The notes under the pieces are model-generated. The model saw only the letters and a program-made list of their open reading frames with translations, did not search any database and was not told the DNA's origin. Below, one piece after another: positions 17,163 to 25,581 of a stretch of 64,000 nt of DNA. The DNA is from Microvirga sp. Mcv34 (GTDB taxonomy: Bacteria; Pseudomonadota; Alphaproteobacteria; Rhizobiales; Beijerinckiaceae): positions 1 through 64,000 of the forward strand of contig NZ_JALJRK010000030.1 in the NCBI RefSeq assembly GCF_024519725.1. The letters run 5' to 3'. Within the stretch, counting starts at the first letter, position 1; every line of letters begins with the position of its first letter. A program made the translations under genes and the position numbers.

Positions 17163-18047
17163 TCAGGATCCTGTTTTCAGCAACACCATCGCGGCCGGAT
17201 CGTCGCTCCTGGAGGCAGGAGCGAAGGTCGGCGGCAGCGTGAACGCGGCCCGATGCACCTCGGGCGTGTAGTAGAGGGTCCGGCTCCGCAGCACGCTGAA
17301 GCGTCTCCGCAGAACATCGGTCGTGGGGCGCAGCGCATCGCGGGAGTCGCCTGCTGCCACAAGCGCAAGCATGCCGCCTGCGTAGGTCGGCACCGGCGCA
17401 AGATACGGACGCACCCCGGCAAAGGATCCGGACAGGCGTTCGCGCACTACCGCCAGTTCATCAGGTTGGAAGAAGGGGGCGCCGCTCTGCACGACGATCA
17501 TCCCGCCGGGACGAAGGCGACGCCGGCACGCCCTGTAGAAGGCTGGCGTGAAGAGCGGCTCCCCCGGACCCATCGGGTCGGTCGAGTCGATGATGATGAC
17601 GTCAAACATGGCCTCGGTCTCGGCGACGTAGCGCGTCCCGTCCATGACGAGCACGTTCGCCCGTGGATCGTCGAAGGCTCCGTCCGACACTTCGGGGAGG
17701 AAGCGGCGCGACAGGTCAATCACCTCGCCATCCAGCTCGACCAGCGTCGCGCTCTCGACCGGATGCTTGAGCACCTGCTTGAGCGTTCCGCCGTCGCCGC
17801 CGCCGATGATGAGCACGTCCCGCGCGGAACCATGCGCCATCAGCGGCACGTGCGCGATCATCTCGTGATAGATGTGGTTGTCGCGTTCCGTCAGCTGTAC
17901 GATGCCGTCGAGCACGAGAACCTTGCCGAAGGTGGCGTTCTCGAAGATTAAGACATCCTGGAACTCGGTCCGCCAGTGATAGAGGACGCTTTCCATCGAG
18001 AGCATCTGCTTATGGTGCTCGTGAAGCTTCTCCTGGAACCAGGTCAT
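17163..18047 (-). CDS. speE: Spermidine synthase
   Basis: 294 aa. Aminopropyltransferase that makes spermidine from putrescine and decarboxylated S-adenosylmethionine. Motifs: WFQEKLHEHHKQMLSMESVL, LVLDGIVQLTERDNHIYHEM, the nucleotide site VLIIGGGDGGTLKQVLKHP, and DVIIIDSTDPMGPGEPLFT. The ATG at 18047 overlaps the stop of speD by 4 bp, so the two successive enzymes are coupled. A hairpin follows the stop. Confidence 0.95.
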   Translation of the reverse strand: MTWFQEKLHEHHKQMLSMESVLYHWRTEFQDVLIFENATFGKVLVLDGIVQLTERDNHIYHEMIAHVPLMAHGSARDVLIIGGGDGGTLKQVLKHPVESATLVELDGEVIDLSRRFLPEVSDGAFDDPRANVLVMDGTRYVAETEAMFDVIIIDSTDPMGPGEPLFTPAFYRACRRRLRPGGMIVVQSGAPFFQPDELAVVRERLSGSFAGVRPYLAPVPTYAGGMLALVAAGDSRDALRPTTDVLRRRFSVLRSRTLYYTPEVHRAAFTLPPTFAPASRSDDPAAMVLLKTGS

Positions 18048-18562
18048 AGGATCACCCCACGCTTGTGCTCGGCGAGCGTGACGTGCCCCGGCAGGAACGC
18101 CCCCTTGAGGACCTCGATGGCCTTGTGCGGCTGCGCGGTGCCGCACATGAAAATGTCGACGGCCGCATAGGAGATCTCGGGCCAGGTGTGGATGGAGATG
18201 TGGCTCTCCGCGAGCACCGCGACGCCGGAGATGCCGCCATTCGGCGAGAAATGGTGGAGGTCGATGTTGAGCAGCGTCGCGCCGGCACGGGCGGCCGCGT
18301 CCCGCAGCGCCTGTTCGACCAATTGCAGGTCGTCCAGGTTCGATGCATGCCAGAGATCGACGATCAGATGCGTTCCCGCGAACAGCATGCCGTCGCGTTG
18401 GATGAAATGGTCAAGGCGGCCGTCGTTGGCCGGCGCAGGGATTGAGGGAAGGATGGCAAGAGGTGCTGTCCGATCAGCATGACGCGGGCGTCCCTCAAAT
18501 CCGTGGGCGGGCGGGCGCGGGTCGGGGGTGGCAATCACGCTGAGACGGTTGGTTTCGGGCAT
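18044..18562 (-). CDS. speD: S-adenosylmethionine decarboxylase proenzyme
   Basis: 172 aa. Supplies decarboxylated AdoMet to SpeE. The self-cleavage and active site is plain: LAESHISIHTWPEISYAAVD, in which the Ser of ESHISIHTWPE becomes the pyruvoyl group, plus FMCGTAQPHKA. Short bacterial SpeD proteins begin near GTHLIVDLW; here about 60 residues precede it, of which the last 15 resemble relatives and the first 40 are Pro-rich and look disordered. GGAGA precedes the ATG at 18562. Confidence 0.93.
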   Translation of the reverse strand: MPETNRLSVIATPDPRPPAHGFEGRPRHADRTAPLAILPSIPAPANDGRLDHFIQRDGMLFAGTHLIVDLWHASNLDDLQLVEQALRDAAARAGATLLNIDLHHFSPNGGISGVAVLAESHISIHTWPEISYAAVDIFMCGTAQPHKAIEVLKGAFLPGHVTLAEHKRGVIL

Positions 18563-18671
18563 TCAGTTCTCCGTTGGCAGATTTCTGCCGGTTGCAGGAC
18601 AAAGGTGGGCCACACGACCAGGGGCGGTCGCGTGGCGGATTGTTCGCATGGTGCGCGCGGGACATGCGCGC

Positions 18672-19097
18672 TTATGCGGGCTGGGGTTCCACGACAGCAG
18701 GTTCGCGCACCTGCAGCACCGTCAGCCGCTTCGTCTCTCCGGTGCGCGTGGTCCAATCAATCGACTTGCCGACGGGCAGCCCGATCAGCGCCGTGCCGAT
18801 GGGCGTGAGTACGGAGATGCGTCCCTTCGAGATGTCGGCCTCGTTCGGGTAGACGAGGGTCACCGTTTGCACGCGTCCGGTCATGTCGTCGCGGAATTCG
18901 ACCGTGCAGCCCATGCACACGGTATCGGTGGCACGGCGTCCCGCGGCCAGAACATGCGCGCGGTCGAGTTCTTCGCCGAGTGTGGCCGCGACCTCGGGCA
19001 TGGTATGCGCTGCCGCGTTGGCGAGCACCGACAGTTTCCCATGGTCGGCTGCGGTCAGGGTGATGCGCGGCTTGGCGCCGCCGGCCTTCTTCGTCAT
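18672..19097 (-). CDS. Rnk/GreA-GreB C-terminal-like protein, paralogue 4
   Basis: 141 aa: ITLTAADHGKLSVLANAAAH and TLGEELDRAHVLAAGRRATD, then TVTLVYPNEADISKGRISVL and TPIGTALIGLPVGKSIDW. This copy is closest to classical Rnk (LVYP, ISVLTPIGTALIGL). A GGAGA site precedes the ATG. It is the only paralogue here without an overlapping partner gene. Confidence 0.87.
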   Translation of the reverse strand: MTKKAGGAKPRITLTAADHGKLSVLANAAAHTMPEVAATLGEELDRAHVLAAGRRATDTVCMGCTVEFRDDMTGRVQTVTLVYPNEADISKGRISVLTPIGTALIGLPVGKSIDWTTRTGETKRLTVLQVREPAVVEPQPA

Positions 19098-19134
19098 CTC
19101 AGGTCTCCAATTCTGGTGGGGACGTCAGCAACCG

Positions 19135-19299
19135 TCATGCGGCGCTCGGTCCGGGATCGTCGTCATCGCCGTGGGGCGGATCAGGGAGCCGCTCCGGCGC
19201 CGGTCGGCTCCGCGGCGTCAACCGGACCACCTTTCCATCCGGCTCCTCCGCCCCGTGTGGATCGGGCTTGGATGGCGGTTCATTCGGGGACTGATGCAT
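19135..19299 (-). CDS. Small acidic, Pro-rich protein, 54 aa
   Basis: MHQSPNEPPSKPDPHGAEEP onward is Pro-, Asp- and charge-rich and ends HGDDDDPGPSAA, so it is probably disordered. A strong AAAGGAGG lies 8 bp before the ATG at 19299, which supports translation. No family is recognised. The 348 bp upstream (19300-19647) show no other gene. Confidence 0.5.
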   Translation of the reverse strand: MHQSPNEPPSKPDPHGAEEPDGKVVRLTPRSRPAPERLPDPPHGDDDDPGPSAA

Positions 19300-19647
19300 G
19301 GCACGGCCTCCTTTGCGCCGGATGGAGATGGGAGCGGATGCGGGTTGGGCGTCTGCGCCGGGAGCTCGGGAGCAATCGGCCCCGGGCACGCCTCTCCCGA
19401 CGGCATACCGGGCTCTGCGCCGCCGCGGGGAAGGGGTTGCGTCTCGTCACGCTGAGCACGGGCTTGAAGAAGTGTTGAAGCATACCGTCGCACCGGATGC
19501 CTCGGCAGCCGGCCTCACAAGATGTCCGAAGGTTTGGGAATCCTGCACTGCCCCGAACTCGGGGCGCGGATGCGCGTCGAGCTCGGGGCTACTTGCCCGC
19601 GATGAGGTTGCCTGCACGCAGCAGGCCGCGACAATGATGTGCGAAGC

Positions 19648-20196
19648 TCAACATGATGCTTCTAGGCTGGTGCATATTGCCCCGTTTGTCAAATCGTCGA
19701 CAGGCATTGTGGCGGAATGCCCTGGGTCAGGCTCATCGTCGGGCTCGCGCCAGGCATCGCTCGTGAGCACGACATGGATCGCCTCCGCGTGCTTGGCGGA
19801 TCTCAGGCGCGCCGCGACCTCGCGGTCGCGCAGCCGCCGCGCCACGCAGGCCAGGGCGCGCAGATGCGTGGGATCGTCTCCATCCGGGCTCAGCAGCAGG
19901 AACACGAGATCGGCTGCGATGTTGTCGGTCGCGCCGAAGTCCTGCGCCGGCCTGAGGCGCGCGAAGGCGCCGATGGGCTGGTCGAGGCCAGGGATCGCGG
20001 CGTGGGGGATCGCGACCCCGCGCCCGAAGCCGAACGTGGACGCCTCGCCGCGCTCCAGAACCGCGCGGCAGACAACATCGCAATCCAAGGCGGCTTGCGC
20101 CGTCGCGAGGCGAACGAGTTCGCCAACAACCTGCCGGAGGTCACGGGCACGCAGGCGCGGAATCACGCGTGCCGGAGAAATCAAGGATGCCATCAT
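19648..20196 (-). CDS. PTS IIA-like nitrogen-regulatory protein
   Basis: 182 aa of the PtsN/EIIA-Ntr type: LISPARVIPRLRARDLRQVV, AVLERGEASTFGFGRGVAIPHAAI (the His in IPHA is the phosphorylation site), GAFARLRPAQDFGATDNIAADLVFLLLSP and LRALACVARRLRD. It could take phosphate from NPr and regulate potassium, nitrogen or stress systems. It carries about 30 residues beyond the normal C-terminus. The start is uncertain (ATG at 20196 or 20193); no good ribosome site is visible. Confidence 0.82.
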   Translation of the reverse strand: MMASLISPARVIPRLRARDLRQVVGELVRLATAQAALDCDVVCRAVLERGEASTFGFGRGVAIPHAAIPGLDQPIGAFARLRPAQDFGATDNIAADLVFLLLSPDGDDPTHLRALACVARRLRDREVAARLRSAKHAEAIHVVLTSDAWREPDDEPDPGHSATMPVDDLTNGAICTSLEASC

Positions 20197-20726
20197 GGTG
20201 GGTGCCATCGTCACCGTCGGCCGGATCCTGGGCCGCCTCATGTTTTCAGGAACAGGACAGGGTCGCTCGCCCCGGGCGGCATGCCGCCGCCGCGGGCTTA
20301 ACGGCCCGTTTGCAGAAGTCCTTTCCGGAACAGCATGCGCTGCATGAGAAAGCGTGTGTTCATGGCATTATGGCAACGCTTGTCGGCAACGTAAGTTCAA
20401 GCTCGCGCCGGAGGCTATCCCTAAGGGCCATTGCACCCCGCATACGCCGGCATGGGCTCCACAGCTTGAACAGCCGCCTATTGTGTCTATCTTGGGCATA
20501 TCATGCCGACACCCGCTACCACGCTTTGCTTCGCCACGCAGGCCACCTGCCACGCCTCAAGCGCCTGAGCCGGGGCAAGACGCCTGTCTTGCGCCCGGGA
20601 GCTTTCACCAAGCAGCAAGCACGAACCAGCGAACGATCAGCGACCGTGTCCTGTTCGCGGCTGCCCACAAGATGCGCCCATGCGTCCGGTCCGCCTGGCT
20701 GATGATATTCGTTTCAGGAGTATGAG
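20197..20726. other. Intergenic region with GC palindrome
   Basis: 530 bp between the divergent PtsN-like and Rnk-5 genes with no convincing coding pattern. It holds a perfect 14-bp palindrome, GGCGGCATGCCGCC, at 20275-20288. The rest presumably carries the two outward promoters; no clear -35/-10 pair was recognised. Confidence 0.4.
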
Positions 20727-21209
20727 GTGTCCGCGTCTCTCGTTGTCCCAACTGTTTCCGCACTTGATCATGAACGGCTTCGGAGGATCGCCTCGGCCGG
20801 CATGCGGATCCGCAGGGCGCCGCCATCGGCGCAGTTCCTCGCGTCCGAGCTCGAACGGGCCCGGGTGGTCAGCCCTGCAAGCCTCCCTCCGAACGTGATC
20901 TCCATGCATTCCGTCTTCGATTTCCGCGACGGGATCGCCGAGCAGATCCGCCGCGGGATGCTGGTTTATCCAGGAGAGGAGGATACAGGCGCGGAGCGCA
21001 TTTCTGTGCTGTCGCCATTGGGCGCTGCTTTGATCGGCCTAGCCGAAGGACAGTCATTCCAATGGCGCAGCGCCACAGGCGTACAACGGGCGCTGCAGGT
21101 CATCCGTGTCGTGCATCAGCCCGAACGCGCGAGCGCGGGCGAGGACCACTATGCGAGAGCGGCTCCTGCGCCGACGCAACGCGGCTTGATGCGGACCACC
21201 ACACGCTAG
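20727..21209 (+). CDS. Rnk/GreA-GreB C-terminal-like protein, paralogue 5
   Basis: 160 aa from a GTG at 20727 with AGGAG at 20717-20721. N-terminal helices: ALDHERLRRIASAGMRIRRA and FLASELERARVVSPASLPPNV. Core: GMLVYPGEEDTGAERISVLS, PLGAALIGLAEGQSFQW, IRVVHQPE. It is most like paralogue 2 in the SVLSP-GAALIGL block. It has a long, poorly structured C-terminal tail (about 30 aa). A strong bidirectional terminator hairpin follows. Confidence 0.85.
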   Translation: MSASLVVPTVSALDHERLRRIASAGMRIRRAPPSAQFLASELERARVVSPASLPPNVISMHSVFDFRDGIAEQIRRGMLVYPGEEDTGAERISVLSPLGAALIGLAEGQSFQWRSATGVQRALQVIRVVHQPERASAGEDHYARAAPAPTQRGLMRTTTR

Positions 21210-21215
21210 CATCGT

Positions 21216-21246
21216 GCCGGGCCGGAGAGGTGTTCTCCGGCCCGGC
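21216..21246. terminator. Bidirectional terminator hairpin
   Basis: Perfect 13-bp stem (21216-21228 with 21234-21246) and a 5-nt GGTGT loop, lying exactly between the convergent stops of Rnk paralogue 5 (21209) and the HPF gene (21254). Position and stem strength support a shared terminator. Confidence 0.75.
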
Positions 21247-21253
21247 GATGTCC

Positions 21254-21601
21254 TCAAGCGAGCGCGGAGGCCTGCATCTGGACCCGCTTGCTGTCGGCCA
21301 CCCGTTGCTTTCTCCGGAGCAGTTGCCGGCTGATCTTGGCGAGCGCCTGGTCAAAGGCCTTATGGCAGTCCGTCGCCGAGGCTTCGGCGACGATCACCTT
21401 CAGATTGCCGACCTGCACGTTGATGGTGCAGCAGTACCATTGCCCGTCGCGCGTGAACCCCACGGTCGCATGGTTCAGATGCCCGAAGTAGGTTTCGGCG
21501 ACATGCAGGAGCTCTTCCTGGACCTTGCGCGGCAGCGCCTCGCCAAGGTCGATGTTGGAGCCGATGATCCTGATCGGAGTGGGTGTGGCGTTCTGCTTCA
21601 T
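21254..21601 (-). CDS. HPF/RaiA-type ribosome hibernation factor, short form
   Basis: 115 aa with the S30AE/sigma-54 modulation fold: PIRIIGSNIDLGEALPRKVQ, TYFGHLNHATVGFTRDG, CTINVQVGNLKVIVAEASAT, DCHKAFDQALAKISRQLLRRK. It lacks the C-terminal dimerisation domain of long HPF. It likely binds the 30S decoding site in stress or stationary phase. AAGGAGG sits just before the ATG at 21601. The upstream zinc-ribbon gene lies within 12 bp. Confidence 0.87.
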   Translation of the reverse strand: MKQNATPTPIRIIGSNIDLGEALPRKVQEELLHVAETYFGHLNHATVGFTRDGQWYCCTINVQVGNLKVIVAEASATDCHKAFDQALAKISRQLLRRKQRVADSKRVQMQASALA

Positions 21602-21612
21602 AAATGCCTCCT

Positions 21613-21795
21613 TCATGGGCTTGCGGGATGGGGGCTCCTGATGGTGTGCATCTCATTAGGGGGCACGGGAGCGTGTGGCGTGCCGGGTTTGGCCGGTTTG
21701 TCGTTTCCATAGGAACACCAAGGGCACCGGGCCGCGGCCCTTGGCAGATTGCGGTTGCAGATCCTGCAGACGTCCCGTCGGGCACGCCTCAGCAT
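21613..21795 (-). CDS. Small zinc-ribbon protein, 60 aa
   Basis: MLRRARRDVCRICNRNLPRA followed by RCPWCSYG gives C-x2-C...C-x2-C, a compact zinc ribbon, then a Pro-rich tail. AAGGAGA lies 6 bp before the ATG. It is 11 bp upstream of the HPF start on the same strand, so probably co-transcribed with it. Partner and function unknown. Confidence 0.6.
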   Translation of the reverse strand: MLRRARRDVCRICNRNLPRAAARCPWCSYGNDKPAKPGTPHAPVPPNEMHTIRSPHPASP

Positions 21796-21881
21796 CGTCG
21801 TTCTCCTTTCGCGAGCCTCGCGCTCTGCAAAGCCGTTATCGTGGTTGGTGCGGGCGGGCGGTCAGGACCGCCGCAGCCGTG

Positions 21882-22070
21882 TCATCGGCCTCTTCCGTCG
21901 AAGAATGGTTGGGTTGCGGCGACCCGCGCCATCACGATCAGCGTGAGGGACGCGAAGAGTCCCAGGACACTGATCGATGCCGCGTAGCCGAATGCTTCGC
22001 CCAGCCGCTCCCAGAAGATGAGTTGCGCGAGCGTCAGGACAAAGAAGGTTGCAAGGATGACAATGGACAT
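21882..22070 (-). CDS. Two-span small membrane protein, 62 aa
   Basis: MSIVILATFFVLTLAQLIFW and GYAASISVLGLFASLTLIVM form two hydrophobic helices separated by a charged turn (ERLGEA), with a basic end. GGTGAGG precedes the ATG at 22070. No family recognised. It may be the first gene of the zinc-ribbon/HPF transcript (86-bp gap). Confidence 0.55.
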   Translation of the reverse strand: MSIVILATFFVLTLAQLIFWERLGEAFGYAASISVLGLFASLTLIVMARVAATQPFFDGRGR

Positions 22071-22648
22071 GACCTCACCATGCGGCGATCTCGGCGAGAC
22101 GGCCGCTCATCGTGATTGGATTGTGATTGCAGAAACCCGTGCGCGCCGGATCAATCCACGCGGTGCATGGCGATGGGATTATGGGTGGTCGGGTTTTGCC
22201 GTGTACCGATCATCCCCGGACTGAAAGCGTCCGGGGCTTAGGCTCCCGTCTTCAGACGGCCTGCGCGCAAAGCGGAAAGGTTACGGATCGTGGGCATGAC
22301 ATCATCAATGTCGGTTGCACCGGGATCGTTGTCAAGGTTATCGCCCGCGTCAGAAGGCGCGGTTTGACAAAGCGCCGAGGCAGCCTAAGCTTGCTGTGTC
22401 ATGGTGCCCTTTCTCAGACATCATCGCGGCCGCTGCCGCGCCGGAACCCTGGTCGCAGGACGCTAGCCCCGCGTCCGCCGTGCGTGCACGCGGACACGGG
22501 GTAAGGAATACCGTCAAAACATCAAGTCGGATTGGGATGCGGGCGCACGCACGTTCCGGCGCGGCCGCGTGGTGGCATTGCACTTGCGGAGACGTCGGCC
22601 ACCGAAAGGTGCCACCGCGAGCCGGGGTGTGCGTTTCGGCAGGGTATC
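22071..22648. other. Intergenic region, 578 bp
   Basis: Lies between divergent genes and shows no convincing coding pattern on either strand. A TTGACA at about 22365 followed after 16 bp by TAAGCT could be a housekeeping promoter for the HTH gene at 22649, but it is weak and distant. Confidence 0.3.
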
Positions 22649-22864
22649 ATGAGCAAAGAATCGAAGAAGAGATCCTTGAGTTATCGGGTGACGACACCTG
22701 AGGAGCGCGCCCGGCGCGAGACCGAGACCGAGCGGCGGTCCGCGCACATCATAGCGCTAAAGGCGCGAGGCCTGAACTACGCCACCATCGCGATCCGCTT
22801 GGGCCTGAGCGCCAGCACCGTAAGCCGCCTTGCGCGGGAATACGTCGAGCGAGCGCACGATTAG
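22649..22864 (+). CDS. Small helix-turn-helix protein, 71 aa
   Basis: A basic N-terminus (MSKESKKRSLSYRVTTPEER) leads to a charged helix and a clear HTH: ALKARGLNYATIAIRLGLSASTVSRLAREY, of the homeodomain-like type seen in resolvase or sigma region 4-like proteins. It is probably a DNA-binding regulator of its own locus. Start at the ATG after AGGGTATC; no strong ribosome site. Confidence 0.65.
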   Translation: MSKESKKRSLSYRVTTPEERARRETETERRSAHIIALKARGLNYATIAIRLGLSASTVSRLAREYVERAHD

Positions 22865-22911
22865 ATTCAGGCCAGACTCAACCGACGCCGCATGTGTAAG
22901 AGGAGAGCAAA

Positions 22912-23130
22912 ATGTCCAGTCATGCCCAACGCTCCACGAGCCTGCGCAACGAGGCATCCCCGCTGAACAACATTGAAGCCTTGGTCCGTGAGCTGTTCGA
23001 GCGCGCCTGCCGCGACGACAGCTTCGATGACCTCAAGCGGCGCGCCGCGTTCAACCGCCAGGACGCCGGTCACCTCAGGCACTGGATCAGGGCCGCACAG
23101 GCGGCGGCCGGGGCTCCCCGTCGCACCTGA
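22912..23130 (+). CDS. Hypothetical protein, 72 aa
   Basis: Starts MSSHAQRSTSLRNEASPLNN after AGGAGAG. A mostly helical, charged middle follows (IEALVRELFERACRDDSFDD, LKRRAAFNRQDAGHLRHWIR). It is soluble and has no recognised family. It lies 47 bp after the HTH gene on the same strand and may form an operon with it. Confidence 0.5.
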   Translation: MSSHAQRSTSLRNEASPLNNIEALVRELFERACRDDSFDDLKRRAAFNRQDAGHLRHWIRAAQAAAGAPRRT

Positions 23131-23403
23131 CGGCATCGGCTTGAATTCGTGGATCTTCTACTTACCTTAAGGGTATCATGAATACGCTGCGTCACTTCTC
23201 CCATCATTGCGCGGGGCGCCTCCTCCCAGGCTGCTGAACCCCGAAGGCCGGCCTGCCCATCGCGGCGGCCCGCTCTTCGGGGTCATGACGACTCCTGAAC
23301 AATCCTCGGACCCATCGCGCCCTTTCAGGGGCCGGCGTGGCATGCGCCCCATCAGGATCGTCCTTCAGCCTTTGGCATGCTGCGCCGCGTGGGTGGAGAC
23401 AAC

Positions 23404-24303
23404 ATGACTGCACGCCATCACCGCTTGACCGAGCCGCTGACGCCGCACCGGCTGCTGTCCCTGGCCCTTGGCCAATCGCCCGTGCCGGACGATGGCGGCC
23501 GCATCGCGCTCATGCCGTGGCGCCTGCGGCGGGAAGCCCTGGGCCGCTCGACGCCGAACCGCCTTCAAGATCAGGACCGCAGGCCGCAGCACCCACCCGC
23601 GGGCGCGGTGCCATCCCCGCTCACCGTCGCGGACGTGATGACGCGTGACGTGGTCTCCGTCTCGACGGCCACCCCGGTGAGCGAGGTCGCCAATGTGCTG
23701 GCGGGCAAGAGGATCAGCGCTGTGCCGGTGGTCGGCGCCGATGGAAGTCTGCTTGGCATCGTCAGCGAGAGCGGCCTGATCCGGCGGGCCGAGATCGGAA
23801 CAGAGCGCCGGCGCTCCTGGTGGCGCAAGGTCTTTGTCGACATCAGCGCAGAGGCATCCGACTACGTCCGGGCCCATGGTCGCAAGGCGCATCACGTCAT
23901 GACACCGCAGGTGGTCACGACCACCGAGGACATGACGCTCGCGGACGTCGCCGCTGTCATGGAGAAGCGGCGGCTCAAGCGGCTGCCCGTCGTGCGCGGA
24001 AAGCGTCTCGTTGGCATCGTCAGCCGCAGCGATCTCGTCAGGGCGGTCGCGCGCCACCGCGCCCCGATGTTTGCGGATCCTCCCACGGATGATGCCATCC
24101 TGCGGGACCTGATGGCCCAGGTAGCGGTTGTGACGCCCTCCTACCGGCTCATCAACGTCTCGGTGCATCGCGGCAACGTGGACATCGCCGGGCTCGTGGA
24201 CTCGGCGTCCGAACGCGCGGCGATTCTCGTCGCGGCCGAGAACACGCCAGGCGTCCGCTCGATCCAGGACCGCCTGATCCTGCGGCCCCGCTCCGTTTCC
24301 TGA
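23404..24303 (+). CDS. CBS-pair and BON domain protein, copy 2 (divergent)
   Basis: 299 aa. A Pro/Arg-rich N-terminal extension of about 70 residues is followed by two CBS motifs (TVADVMTRDVVSVSTATPVS and HHVMTPQVVTTTEDMTLADV) and a BON domain (INVSVHRGNVDIAGLVDSAS). The TERRRSWWRKVF linker matches the WW insert of copies 1 and 3, so the three share ancestry. GGTGGAG precedes the ATG. The long N-terminus and different BON part may give a different ligand or partner. Confidence 0.88.
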   Translation: MTARHHRLTEPLTPHRLLSLALGQSPVPDDGGRIALMPWRLRREALGRSTPNRLQDQDRRPQHPPAGAVPSPLTVADVMTRDVVSVSTATPVSEVANVLAGKRISAVPVVGADGSLLGIVSESGLIRRAEIGTERRRSWWRKVFVDISAEASDYVRAHGRKAHHVMTPQVVTTTEDMTLADVAAVMEKRRLKRLPVVRGKRLVGIVSRSDLVRAVARHRAPMFADPPTDDAILRDLMAQVAVVTPSYRLINVSVHRGNVDIAGLVDSASERAAILVAAENTPGVRSIQDRLILRPRSVS

Positions 24304-24321
24304 ACCAGGGAGAACAGTGCG

Positions 24322-24525
24322 ATGACGCGACCCCGTGCCATCCTGAATGACGCCGTCCTGTTCGTCGGCGTCTGCCTGATGCTCGGAGTTCCTGGAGCGA
24401 TGATGATCGATTCCGGCGAGGTCCTCGCGATCTATGCCGCCGCGGTCCTCGGCTTCGCCACGTGGGTGTCCCGGGAGACCTACCAGGGCTCCCGCGCAGC
24501 GCCGACTCCCTCCAGGGCTCGCTGA
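24322..24525 (+). CDS. Small membrane protein, 67 aa
   Basis: MTRPRAILNDAVLFVGVCLM starts a hydrophobic helix, and IDSGEVLAIYAAAVLGFATWV forms a second. It lies 18 bp downstream of the CBS-BON gene, with GGGAG before the ATG, so it is probably its operon partner. No family recognised. A strong hairpin follows 140 bp later. Confidence 0.5.
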   Translation: MTRPRAILNDAVLFVGVCLMLGVPGAMMIDSGEVLAIYAAAVLGFATWVSRETYQGSRAAPTPSRAR

Positions 24526-24664
24526 ACATAGGGATGGGGCTCGTGAGCCTTTGCCCGTCGACCTCGTTCGCGCCGGATCAGCCATTGCTGGCGTCAAGCC
24601 ACGGAACGGGTCCGGCCGCCGTGGTGGTGCGGGAGGTCGCAGCGAAGGCATGGGTCCCGAGCGG

Positions 24665-24701
24665 GAGGGGGAACCCGAAGCCGGACGGCGGGTTCCCCCT
24701 C
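24665..24701 (+). terminator. Candidate terminator hairpin
   Basis: Perfect 12-bp inverted repeat (24665-24676 with 24690-24701), 13-nt loop, downstream of the CBS-BON/small membrane gene pair and before the GTG of the next gene. There is no T-run after the stem. Confidence 0.5.
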
Positions 24702-24749
24702 AAGGCCAAGCTTCCTCTGCCTGCGGTGTGAGCTTGGCCGACGGACGAG

Positions 24750-25574
24750 GTGACTGTGACCAGTGAACGTTACGCCATCGGACTCGCCCGCGCCTTTGGC
24801 GGCGCGATCATCTTCGGCCTCCCGCTGCTGATGACCATGGAGATGTGGTCGCTCGGCTTTTCGATGGGACGTGGCCGGCTGCTGCTGCTCGTAGGCTTCA
24901 CCCTAGCGGTCCTGGTGGGACTCTCCTACTTCTCCGGCTTCGAGAAGACCTTCAGCCTCAAAGAGGACGCCATGGACGCGTTCGCCGCCTTTGGTGTCGG
25001 CGTGATCACATCCACCCTGCTGCTCGTGGCGCTTGCGGTGATCACCTTCGACATGAGCTGGGGCGACATCATCGGACGGATTGCGTTGCAGAGCGTGCCG
25101 GCCAGCGTCGGCGCCATGCTCGGGCGCAAGCAGCTTGGCGCCGAGCAGGACATGCAGGCCGAGGAGGAGCGCAAGCAGGAGGCAGGGTACGCCGGCGAGC
25201 TCTTCCTGATGCTGGCCGGGGCGCTGTTCCTGGCCTTTAACATGGCCCCGACGGAGGAGATGATCCTGATCGCCTTTCAGATGACGCCGTGGCACGCCCT
25301 GGCGCTGGGTGTGCTTTCGATGCTTCTCCTGCACGTCTTCGTCTACAGCATCGGGTTCTCCGGCCAGGAGAGTCGGCCCGAGGGCGGGACCTTCCTGTCG
25401 ACCTTCCTGCGTTTCACGCTGGCCGGCTACGGCATTGCACTGCTGGTGAGCCTTTACGTGCTCTGGAGCTTCGGGCGTACGGATGGTGTGGCCGTGGCCG
25501 AGATTGCAAACATGCTGGTGGTGCTAGGCTTCCCTGCGTCGCTGGGCGCCGCGACGGCGCGGCTCGTGGTGTGA
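24750..25574 (+). CDS. TIGR02587 (DUF2391) family membrane protein
   Basis: 274 aa with about seven hydrophobic helices. The order YAIGLARAFGGAIIFGLPLL, MEMWSLGFSMGRGRLLLLVG, a charged cytoplasmic segment (GRKQLGAEQDMQAEEERKQE) and FNMAPTEEMILIAFQMTPWH fits the family. Function unknown; members sit beside TIGR02588 proteins, as here (8-bp gap). The start is a GTG at 24750 after GAGG. Confidence 0.88.
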   Translation: MTVTSERYAIGLARAFGGAIIFGLPLLMTMEMWSLGFSMGRGRLLLLVGFTLAVLVGLSYFSGFEKTFSLKEDAMDAFAAFGVGVITSTLLLVALAVITFDMSWGDIIGRIALQSVPASVGAMLGRKQLGAEQDMQAEEERKQEAGYAGELFLMLAGALFLAFNMAPTEEMILIAFQMTPWHALALGVLSMLLLHVFVYSIGFSGQESRPEGGTFLSTFLRFTLAGYGIALLVSLYVLWSFGRTDGVAVAEIANMLVVLGFPASLGAATARLVV

Positions 25575-25581
25575 GGCAGCG

